From: an uncultured Nitrospirota bacterium
GTDB taxonomy: Bacteria > Nitrospinota > Nitrospinia > SZUA-224
NCBI GenBank assembly: GCA_913009285.1
Contig: CAJVYE010000012.1
Location: 1-11,827, forward strand
Length of the DNA stretch: 11,827 nucleotides
Direction of reading: 5' to 3'
Shown: positions 1 through 6,050 of the stretch, piece after piece
Position numbering within the stretch: position 1 is the stretch's first letter
How the letters are laid out: every line of letters begins with the position of its first letter
Made by a program: the position numbers and the translations under genes
The notes under the pieces: model-generated
Database searches by the model: none
What the model saw: only the letters and a program-made list of their open reading frames with translations
Told to the model about the DNA's origin: nothing

Positions 1-123
1 CATTCAGACGCTACTATCGCTTTACCTATAATTGCCACATCGACCTTAGATAAGGCTAAAGATATATTAACGCAAAGAAAATCACCCAGTTTTAATCTCG
101 AAGGAAAGCTGGTGATACTATAA
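1..123 (+). CDS. 3' end of an unidentified protein gene (partial)
   Basis: Frame 1 is open from the first base to a TAA at 121-123, giving 40 residues that start HSDATIALPIIATSTLDKAK and end EGKLVIL. The alternating hydrophobic and charged pattern looks like a real protein end (a helix with D-K-A-K-D-I-L, then a short strand). The start lies outside the window. I do not recognise the family. After the stop there is AT-rich sequence and a long palindrome, so the gene probably ends a transcription unit. A 40-codon open frame could occur by chance, so this call is only moderately supported. Confidence 0.45.
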   Translation, partial: HSDATIALPIIATSTLDKAKDILTQRKSPSFNLEGKLVIL

Positions 124-268
124 TTTTGGCAACTATTTAACCAAATAAAGTTTTCTGTAATAATTTAACCATGATAAGGAATAGGAAGTATTAAATCAAA
201 ATGCAAAAATGCAAAATGACAAATTAAAATTCAAAAGGATTGAGATACTGTTTTGCGTTATGCATTAT
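124..268. other. AT-rich intergenic spacer with short A-rich repeat
   Basis: No gene is seen here. At 201-216 the octamer ATGCAAAA occurs twice in tandem, followed by the related ATGACAAA at 217-224, then more A-rich sequence up to the palindrome that starts near 269. The short tandem units resemble the low-complexity repeats elsewhere in this window, but the unit length and sequence differ. Confidence 0.5.
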
Positions 269-456
269 GGTATACTCTGGACGGCCATAAATTTGGTTTT
301 ATCGTGCTCAGATTTAGGTCAGATTTGGCCGATCTGATTGAGCAATTTCCGAGGCGTAGTTGTGCTACGTTGAGGAAATCGCGATTGAAGATCGGTCAAA
401 GATGGCCTGAAGATGAGATGCGAGAAAGCTAAATTTATGGCCGTCCAGAGTATATC
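269..456. repeat. 188-bp near-palindromic repeat element A
   Basis: The outer arms are a perfect 24-bp inverted repeat: 271-294 (begins TATACTCTGGAC) and 431-454 (ends GTCCAGAGTATA). Pairing continues inward with roughly three quarters identity, including GGCCGATCT against AGATCGGTC and ATTTCC against GGAAAT. It ends in the stem CGTAG (355-359) / CTACG (365-369) around the 5-base loop TTGTG. No reading frame of note lies inside. The size and full palindromy suggest a MITE- or REP-like mobile repeat, or a large structured RNA if transcribed. Its right end is one base from the stop codon of the ABC ATPase at 458. The outer 12 bp recur at 7546-7557. Confidence 0.85.
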
Positions 457-457
457 A

Positions 458-1178
458 TCAATCCTCAATAAATCTCTCAATTAAGGGTATTACAGGTCTG
501 TTTTTAATATCTTCATATGTCCCGGTCTGGATCAATCGACCTTCATCTATGAAAAATACCCTATCTGCATTCTTGATTACATCTTTATAATCGTGGGTTA
601 CATACATGGTAGTGATCTTTAGATCACTTATTAATTTGATTACCATAGTTTAGTATATCCCTTTTTATTATAGTATCAAGATTTGTCAAGGGTTCATCTA
701 ATAATAAGATATCTGGTTCAGAACATAATGTCCTGGCGATTGCAAATCTCTGTTTTTCACCGCCGGATAGTTGGTGAGGGCAGCGATTCATATGATTATC
801 CAGATTTACCAGGCTGAGATATTCGATTATCTTTTCAGCCCTCTTCTCCTTTGTCATGTAGTTTTTATCCAGGCAAAATTCCATACTCTGTTTGACTGTC
901 ATATGGGGCCACAAGGCAAGGTTCTGAAATATCAATCCCAGATGGCGTTTATTGGGAGGAAGACATCTGTCCTGGGAGCTGACAATCTCATTATTATTTA
1001 ATATTATTTCACCCTTATCAGGGCTCTCAAGACCCGCGATAAGACGTAGGATAGTTGTCTTCCCGCTACCAGACCGCCCTAAAAGTGCGACAAATTCATG
1101 TCTCTCTATCTTGAATGAAATTTCAGATACGGCCATTGTATTGCCGAAACTCTTTGAAATATTACAAAACTCTATCAT
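458..1178 (-). pseudogene. ABC-transporter ATP-binding protein, frameshifted
   Basis: This is an importer-type ABC ATPase whose halves lie in two frames. The 5' part (ATG at 1178-1176, stop at 624-626) has Walker A GRSGSGKTT, the Q-loop region IFQNLALWPHMTV, signature LSGGEKQ, and Walker B/D-loop ILLLDEPLTNLD. The 3' part (646 to 458) continues with the expected helix, the H-loop in YVTHD, and a typical domain end in RFIED. In the downstream frame a TAA lies at about 652-654, so the shift falls at about 640-652. It fits a 1-base insertion or 2-base loss, and I see no slippery heptamer. The ATG start is preferred over the TTG at 1181 because AAGGAG (1191-1186) is 7 bases from it. The ALWPHMTV style resembles iron, polyamine or thiamine importers. 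There is no TOBE domain, and no permease or binding protein nearby, so the substrate is unknown. A sequencing error is possible. Confidence 0.85.
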
Positions 1179-1216
1179 CAAACCTCTCCTTACTTAGGGC
1201 CTGACCGAAAACCTGT

Positions 1217-1339
1217 GTTTGAACCAAAACTGCCCAGGTACAAGGCGCATGAAAATTTTGTAACCGGAGTGTATTCAAATACATGAGGATTACAAAATTT
1301 TCATGCAACGCAGTAGATGGGTAGTTTTCGTTCAGACAC
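1217..1339. repeat. About 123-bp imperfect palindrome, element B
   Basis: The core is a perfect 17-bp inverted repeat, GCATGAAAATTTTGTAA (1247-1263) with its complement at 1290-1306. Inside it TGTATT and AATACA also pair. Outside it the arms keep pairing with mismatches: GTTTGAACCAAAACTGCCCA on the left mirrors the complement of TGGGTAGTTTTCGTTCAGAC on the right. The element lies between the divergent ABC ATPase and rfbB, so it may affect both 5' regions. It has the same architecture as element A but a different sequence, suggesting several families of palindromic repeats in this genome. Confidence 0.8.
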
Positions 1340-1368
1340 TAACTGGCATAGAAAGGATGGGTAAACGC

Positions 1369-2373
1369 ATGAAGATATTGGTAACAGGTGGTGCTGGTTT
1401 CATAGGTAGCAATTATATAATGTATATGCTCAAAAAATATCCGGATTACAAGATAGTAAACCTTGACAAACTGACCTATGCCGGAAATCTGGATAACCTG
1501 AGCGATGTGGAGGAGAATATAAACTATACCTTTGTGAAGGGAGACATTGCCGACGCCACCCTGGTGGATGATCTAATAAAGGATGTGGATGTGGTTATAA
1601 ATTTTGCTGCTGAAACACATGTGGACAGATCGATAAGTGATCCTGCCGATTTTATAAAAACAGATGTTTATGGAACATACGTCTTGTTGGAGGCTGCAAT
1701 GAGGCATGAGATAGATAGATTTATACAGATATCAACAGATGAGGTATATGGTGATGCTGGAGAGGAGCCATCAAAAGAGGATGCTCCACTTATGCCGAGG
1801 AGCCCCTATGCTGCTAGTAAGGCAGGTGCGGATAGACTGGCATTCTCATTTTGGGCCACCTATAAGACACCTGTAGTCATCACCAGGTGCAGCAATAATT
1901 ATGGTTCTAATCAGTACCCTGAAAAGATGATACCCCTCTTTGTGACCAATGCCCTGGAGGATAAGCCCCTCCCTGTTTATGGGAATGGAAAGAATACAAG
2001 GGACTGGATATTTGTTGAGGATCACTGCCATGCAATAGATATTATACTTCACAGCGATGGGATAGAAGGTGAGGTCTTTAATATTGGATCTGGTATTGAG
2101 AAGAGTATCATTGAGATAGCAGAGATGATACTCAATATGCTTGGGAAGTCTGATGACCTGATTGAGTTTGTAAAGGATAGACCAGGGCATGTTATAAGAC
2201 ACGCTGTAAATACAGAAAAGATAAGATCGGTATTGGGCTGGCAGCCCTTGATCGATTTTAAGACAGGGATGGAGAGCACAATAAAGTGGTATAAAGAAAA
2301 CGTGGAGTGGTGGAGAAGGATAAAGAGCGGAGACTATCTGGAGTATTATAAAAAGATGTATGAGAATAGATAG
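1369..2373 (+). CDS. rfbB: dTDP-glucose 4,6-dehydratase
   Basis: This enzyme converts dTDP-D-glucose to dTDP-4-keto-6-deoxy-D-glucose with bound NAD+, the second step of dTDP-L-rhamnose synthesis for surface polysaccharide. It is a 334-residue extended short-chain dehydrogenase, a normal family length. The NAD-binding motif TGGAGFIG is at residues 6-13. The STDEVYG block holds catalytic Thr123, Asp124 and Glu125, and YAASK gives Tyr147 and Lys151. RCSNNYG (173-179) and YGNGKNTRDWIFVEDH (204-219) are typical of RmlB. I chose ATG 1369 because the protein family starts at MKILVTGG and an AAAGGA sequence lies about 11 bases upstream. An in-frame ATG at 1303 would add 22 residues encoded by the palindrome's right arm and is unlikely. 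The gene is followed after 17 bases by rfbD. Confidence 0.95.
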   Translation: MKILVTGGAGFIGSNYIMYMLKKYPDYKIVNLDKLTYAGNLDNLSDVEENINYTFVKGDIADATLVDDLIKDVDVVINFAAETHVDRSISDPADFIKTDVYGTYVLLEAAMRHEIDRFIQISTDEVYGDAGEEPSKEDAPLMPRSPYAASKAGADRLAFSFWATYKTPVVITRCSNNYGSNQYPEKMIPLFVTNALEDKPLPVYGNGKNTRDWIFVEDHCHAIDIILHSDGIEGEVFNIGSGIEKSIIEIAEMILNMLGKSDDLIEFVKDRPGHVIRHAVNTEKIRSVLGWQPLIDFKTGMESTIKWYKENVEWWRRIKSGDYLEYYKKMYENR

Positions 2374-2390
2374 AAGAGGAGTGAATTAAG

Positions 2391-3224
2391 ATGAAGGTAG
2401 TTGTAACAGGCGCGAGAGGGATGTTAGGGAGCGAGCTGATAGATATACTGACCCCTCTGGTTACATGTATAGGTGTTGATATAGATGATTTTGATATCAC
2501 AGAGGAGGATCAGGCCATTAAAGGAGTGATGGGACTGAATCCTGATATTGTTGTCCATACTGCTGCGTATACTAATGTGGATAACTGTGAGAGGGATAAA
2601 GAATTGGCTTACAGGGTAAATGGAGAGGGCACAAGAAATATAGCGATAGCATGTAGCAGAATAGATGCCATGATGATCTATATAAGCACAGATTATGTAT
2701 TCGATGGTACAAAGGGGGAGGTATATCATGAGGACGATCAACCCAACCCTTTAAATATATATGGGGATTCAAAACTCCGGGGAGAGAAAGAGATTCAGGA
2801 GACCCTGAGTGATTATTTGATTATACGTACTTCATGGCTCTATGGACCAAAAGGGAAGAACTTTGTAGATACAATCCTGAGGATTGCCCGGGAGAAGAAG
2901 GAACTTAAGATCGTTAATGATCAGGTAGGTTCCCCGACATTTACTATAGACCTGGCTAATGCAATATCTCGGTTGATCGATCTGAAGGGTAAGGGAGTGA
3001 TCAATGTCGCAAACTCCGGGTCTTGTTCGTGGTATGGTTTCGCCCAAAAGATCATCGAACTATCAGGGATTAATGGTGTGACCCTTACACCTATCTCCTC
3101 CCATCAATCTGATCGCCCGGCCAAACGCCCATATTACTCTGTGATAGATTGTAGCCGGTTCAGGGATCTTACCGGTTACTTGCTGAGGAGATGGGAAGAG
3201 GCTCTGGCTGAGTATTTGAAGTAA
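2391..3224 (+). CDS. rfbD: dTDP-4-dehydrorhamnose reductase
   Basis: This NAD(P)H-dependent reductase makes dTDP-L-rhamnose, the last step of the pathway. The 277-residue protein is slightly short of the usual 280-300 but complete. The nucleotide-binding motif GARGMLG lies at residues 7-13, VVHTAAYTNVD at 54-64, STDYVFDG at 99-106, and the catalytic pair Tyr124/Lys128 in YGDSK. Later come IIRTSWLYGPKGKNFV and a QVGSPTF block, all family hallmarks. AGGAG at 2377-2381, 9 bases before the ATG, supports the start. It is cotranscribed with rfbB (17-base gap). The other two pathway genes, rfbA (thymidylyltransferase) and rfbC (3,5-epimerase), are not beside it, so they must lie elsewhere if the pathway is complete. 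Confidence 0.94.
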   Translation: MKVVVTGARGMLGSELIDILTPLVTCIGVDIDDFDITEEDQAIKGVMGLNPDIVVHTAAYTNVDNCERDKELAYRVNGEGTRNIAIACSRIDAMMIYISTDYVFDGTKGEVYHEDDQPNPLNIYGDSKLRGEKEIQETLSDYLIIRTSWLYGPKGKNFVDTILRIAREKKELKIVNDQVGSPTFTIDLANAISRLIDLKGKGVINVANSGSCSWYGFAQKIIELSGINGVTLTPISSHQSDRPAKRPYYSVIDCSRFRDLTGYLLRRWEEALAEYLK

Positions 3225-3240
3225 CCTAAGGAGCATGCAG

Positions 3241-3261
3241 CTACTGCCTACTGTCTACTGC
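3241..3261. repeat. Heptamer tandem repeat (CTACTGC), three units
   Basis: Three direct 7-bp units occupy 3241-3247, 3248-3254 and 3255-3261: CTACTGC, CTACTGT, CTACTGC. On the minus strand this reads GCAGTAGACAGTAGGCAGTAG. It encodes the last residues AVDSRQ and the TAG stop of the adenylate cyclase. A related array lies at 6023-6036. Confidence 0.8.
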
Positions 3262-4776
3262 TTCATCACTCTTAATCAAACCATGCAATTCAAATATCTT
3301 AACCTTACCGATTCTTCCTTTTATCTTATGTTGACGAAGCGATTTTACCTGCACTATCGATTCAATCCGCTGGTATGTTGCTTCGCTAATTAAAATCTGT
3401 CCTTTTTGTGCCATCGTTTCAAGTCTTACCGCTATGTTGACATTATCTCCGATTACAGTATAGTCCATAAAATCATCTGAGCCTATATTACCCATAATAA
3501 CATCTCCGCTATTAATCCCGATACCCAATCCAAGGGCAGTAAACTCAGGGGAATCCCAACCTTTATGGATTTCGTTAAATTCCTTCTGCATTTCCAAAGC
3601 GGCTTTTGCGGCCTGAAGGGCATTATTACCATTATAGTAAGGGGGTCCAAAGATAACCATTAAGTTGTCTCCTATATACTTATCGATTATTCCATTGTAT
3701 TGAAAGATTACCTTGGTCAGTCTCGAGAACAACAGATTCAGGATTTCTACCACCTTCTCTGGTTTTTGTCCTTCGGCAAAAGGGGTAAAGTCCCTTATGT
3801 CAGCAAAAAGTATGGTAATATCCTTCTTTTCTCCACCTAATTTTAAAAATCGTTCAGGCTCTTTCAATATCTGTGTAGAGAGTTCCTTTGAAACATAATG
3901 GTTTAAAAATACTTGCATTAACCTACTTTTTTCTTCCATAACAAGGGTCTTCTTTCTCTCTTCTATTGATTGGGCACCTTTAATGGCAATAACCGCATCT
4001 TGACAAAATATCTCGACAAATTTCAGGTCACCCTCTGAAAACTTTTCACTACTATTACCCAAACGATTGACATTCAAGACACCGATAGTTTTATCATCCA
4101 GAATAATAGGGGCACTTAAGGCCGAATGGATAGGATACCCATTTTTAACCATGCTTCCATATTTAATTACCTGGGTATCTTTGTTTAAGAGAAGGGATTT
4201 TCCCTCTTTTGCCACCCAACCAGCTATTCCCTCTCCTATTTCAATTTTGGACTGAAGAACCTCTTCTCTGTTTTCACCATATGCCGCCTTTGGTTCCAGA
4301 AAAGAGGTCTTTTCATCTATGATCAGCAAGGAAGATGTGTTGGCATGCAGGATTTCACAACTATTCCGGACAACCAGATCAAATATGCCCTGAATATCAC
4401 CATCTTGTTTACCTGCACCGGCAATAACCTCGTAAAGACTCCCCAATTCTTTTACACGGGCCGACAATCTTTCTAGTTCAATCCTCTTTTCGATAATTTC
4501 CCATCTCAGTATCTTGATTTCCTGATGCTTTCTTAGGGAATAAAGGCTGGATAGTAAGACCAATGTCCCGAAAAATCCTAAATATAGACTTAGGCTTTCA
4601 TTATCGACAAATTCAATATGGGAAAGAGGGAAAAGATTGGGCATAAAATAAATAATAAAGAAAAAAGTCAAGGTGAGTATAAGAAAGATACTGAAAAGCC
4701 AGAGTTCCCAATCCTTCTTTTCGATAGTTATTAATTCCGGAAATTTTTCGTGCAAATGAGATATATATTCTTTCAT
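3241..4776 (-). CDS. Membrane GAF-domain class III adenylate cyclase
   Basis: It is predicted to make cAMP from ATP in response to a ligand or signal bound by the GAF domain. Order in the 511-residue protein: two membrane segments (about 26-46 and 64-81), a short coiled coil (about 84-112), a GAF domain (about 125-270), and a class III cyclase domain (about 317-497). Metal-binding Asp326 (FADIRDF) and Asp370 (YIGD) are present. Adenine-selecting Lys366 (IDKYIGD) pairs with Thr440 (DYTVIGD), the class IIIb pattern, and Asn447 and Arg451 of the transition-state site are intact. It should therefore be an active adenylate rather than guanylate cyclase. ATG 4776 is preferred to the TTG at 4782, since AGAGG (4787-4783) is 6 bases from the ATG. 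The last residues are encoded by a heptamer repeat. Class IIIb cyclases can be bicarbonate-responsive; whether this one is cannot be read from sequence. Confidence 0.93.
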   Translation of the reverse strand: MKEYISHLHEKFPELITIEKKDWELWLFSIFLILTLTFFFIIYFMPNLFPLSHIEFVDNESLSLYLGFFGTLVLLSSLYSLRKHQEIKILRWEIIEKRIELERLSARVKELGSLYEVIAGAGKQDGDIQGIFDLVVRNSCEILHANTSSLLIIDEKTSFLEPKAAYGENREEVLQSKIEIGEGIAGWVAKEGKSLLLNKDTQVIKYGSMVKNGYPIHSALSAPIILDDKTIGVLNVNRLGNSSEKFSEGDLKFVEIFCQDAVIAIKGAQSIEERKKTLVMEEKSRLMQVFLNHYVSKELSTQILKEPERFLKLGGEKKDITILFADIRDFTPFAEGQKPEKVVEILNLLFSRLTKVIFQYNGIIDKYIGDNLMVIFGPPYYNGNNALQAAKAALEMQKEFNEIHKGWDSPEFTALGLGIGINSGDVIMGNIGSDDFMDYTVIGDNVNIAVRLETMAQKGQILISEATYQRIESIVQVKSLRQHKIKGRIGKVKIFELHGLIKSDEAVDSRQ

Positions 4777-4841
4777 CTTCAACCTCTATGTGATACAACA
4801 TCATTTTTATTAGGCCTGTTGTCATGAGTGTGTATTTATAA

Positions 4842-4870
4842 AATATAGAAGATAAAATATGTAATTTCAA
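4842..4870 (-). promoter_or_regulatory. Candidate sigma-70 promoter of the adenylate cyclase
   Basis: On the minus strand TTGAAA (4870-4865), a 17-base spacer and TATATT (4847-4842) match the housekeeping consensus at five of six positions each. Transcription would start near 4835, leaving a leader of about 59 bases before ATG 4776. The region is AT-rich, so chance matches are common. Confidence 0.45.
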
Positions 4871-4923
4871 AGATATCTTGATAGTGAAGGAATATTCATT
4901 TTATTTATTCCTTGTTCTTTTAT

Positions 4924-5094
4924 TTAAACGATTTTTTTAATGAAATCTTCCCATACATTCCTTGACCATTTTTTTAAATCAAAAACATTTCCACTAACAG
5001 AATGAGACTCGTCAGATCCAAGATAGACAAAGCAGGATGTGGCTTCAGCAGGCAATAAAAGAGATGCAGGGTCTTCGTCTGAACGGGCAATTCT
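4924..5094 (-). pseudogene. Possible remnant of a short-chain dehydrogenase 3' end
   Basis: A minus-strand frame of 56 codons ends with TAA at 4924-4926. It contains DPASLLLPAEATSCFVYLGS followed by DESHSVSGNVFDL, then a charged helix ending DFIKKIV. The pattern hydrophobic-L-x-S-D-E-S-x-x-V-S-G-x-V-F resembles the conserved C-terminal block of short-chain dehydrogenases (FabG-like). In-frame stops interrupt the frame upstream (TGA at 5095-5097 and another before it), and no start or Rossmann motif is found, so it cannot be a whole enzyme. The resemblance is from memory of the family and may be coincidental. A 99-codon overlapping frame (4974-5273) looks non-coding. Confidence 0.3.
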
Positions 5095-5290
5095 TCATCT
5101 GGGAAGGAGGCTTCAGTCCGGGATATAATGCCGACTTTTGCTTTTTTCTGAATTTGTCCCAAATTTATCTTTTTTGGGCATATGACACATTTTAACATAA
5201 GGGTCTTCCGAAAAATGTCGGAAGAACCACATATTATAGTCGAAAATATCAATAGAATGTTATTTAACAACATGGCAGTATAAGTTTCAG
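5095..5290. other. Intergenic region without a recognised gene
   Basis: This is the upper part of the 616-bp gap between the divergent cyclase and the exported-protein gene. I see no convincing gene. A small imperfect hairpin lies at 5202-5228 (TCTTCCG with CGGAAGA around an 8-base loop) but has no T-run, so it is not a classic terminator. The stretch may hold further decayed sequence of the dehydrogenase-like remnant below it. Confidence 0.4.
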
Positions 5291-5318
5291 TTGACCAATC
5301 TCGGTCCTTTCTGATAAT
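5291..5318 (+). promoter_or_regulatory. Candidate sigma-70 promoter of the exported protein/kinase operon
   Basis: TTGACC (5291-5296), a 16-base spacer and GATAAT (5313-5318) match the -35 and -10 consensus at five of six positions each. Transcription would start near 5325, about 75 bases before ATG 5399. It is the best match I found in this gap on the plus strand. Confidence 0.5.
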
Positions 5319-5398
5319 ATCATAATCAATCTCCTTTTGATTAAACTATACTTTCAATGAGTTATACATCCTTTAAGAACTTAAATTAACTAATAGAG

Positions 5399-6025
5399 AT
5401 GTTTAATAAAAGATTAATTCCTATTATTTGCTTGGCTGTTCTGTTCGTCTTTTTATCTCTCCTTGATCTTTCTCAAGCAGCACTTTGTGCCTTTCGGAAT
5501 CCGGATAGAGGTATTTATAGGCTTTTTCCTGAAGCTACCGGATATAGGGTTGTAATAAAGTCAATGAATAAGGATATACAAAAAAAGATAGAGGAATATT
5601 TGAGGCAGAAACTCGATTATGATGAAGGAGGGGATCATACATTTTATTTTGTTTTAAAAGGTAAGGAAGTTATTGGAATCATTCATCCTCATGCAGAGAG
5701 GGGGACCTATGGGATAGTGGAGATGGTCTGGGCATTTACGTTGGAGGGTAAAATAAAAGATTATATTATTCAGCGATCAAGAGAGCGAAACACAAAGTTA
5801 TTAAAGAGCAACAAGATTAGAATACAGTTTAAAGGCAAAGGAGTGGAAACACCTTTTACATTTTATGGTACTAAAAAGATAAATACCGATCTTTTCTCTT
5901 TTATAGAAGGAGCAGAGACAGCCGCCTCGATTGTTGCCTATAGTGCCAAAAAAAGTCTGATGTTATACAGGCTCTTTTTTCCCGAATATATACAAAAATC
6001 AAAAGAGAACGATATAGAGGAATAG
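5399..6025 (+). CDS. Exported protein resembling a degenerate FMN-binding domain
   Basis: The 208-residue product starts with a clear Sec signal peptide (KR, then a hydrophobic core at about 7-24, and SQA at 25-27 before ALC). A lipoprotein-like Cys30 follows, but the context is not a good lipobox. The mature part begins AFRNPDRGIYRLFPEATGYR. The C-terminal part (RIQFKGKG at 141-148, then FIEGAETAASIVAYSAKKSL at 168-187) resembles the end of FMN-binding (NqrC/RnfG-type) domains, where S-G-A-T carries covalent flavin. Here the motif reads E-G-A-E, followed by Thr174, so the canonical attachment Thr is missing. FMN binding is thus uncertain. The Shine-Dalgarno is weak (AGAG directly before ATG 5399). 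The kinase gene follows after 25 bases, so the two are probably cotranscribed. The stop codon is the first triplet of a heptamer repeat. Confidence 0.75.
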   Translation: MFNKRLIPIICLAVLFVFLSLLDLSQAALCAFRNPDRGIYRLFPEATGYRVVIKSMNKDIQKKIEEYLRQKLDYDEGGDHTFYFVLKGKEVIGIIHPHAERGTYGIVEMVWAFTLEGKIKDYIIQRSRERNTKLLKSNKIRIQFKGKGVETPFTFYGTKKINTDLFSFIEGAETAASIVAYSAKKSLMLYRLFFPEYIQKSKENDIEE

Positions 6026-6036
6026 GCAGTAGGCAG
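6023..6036. repeat. Heptamer tandem repeat (TAGGCAG), two units
   Basis: TAGGCAG occurs at 6023-6029 and 6030-6036, followed by TAAGGA. It is a rotation of the heptamer at 3241-3261 read on the other strand. Its first three bases are the TAG stop of the exported-protein gene. The AAGGA that follows directly (6038-6042) is the likely ribosome binding site of the kinase gene. Confidence 0.7.
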
Positions 6037-6050
6037 TAAGGATATTTAGT

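Noticed and set aside
624..660. Programmed ribosomal frameshift in the ABC ATPase
   Set aside because: No slippery heptamer or obvious stimulatory structure at the junction; a mutation or sequence error is simpler.
1303..1368. Upstream in-frame ATG extending rfbB by 22 residues
   Set aside because: The extra residues are encoded by the right arm of the palindrome and are absent from the family, whose start matches ATG 1369.
1846..2741. Several antisense open frames over rfbB and rfbD
   Set aside because: They lie opposite strongly conserved genes, have no recognisable domains and no ribosome binding sites.
4887..4913. Hairpin AAGGAATA/TATTCCTT as a terminator
   Set aside because: On the minus strand no T-run follows, and on the plus strand no gene ends upstream of it.
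4974..5273. 99-codon minus-strand frame in the divergent gap
   Set aside because: Composition is not protein-like, no family is recognised, and it overlaps a different frame with a better dehydrogenase-like signature.
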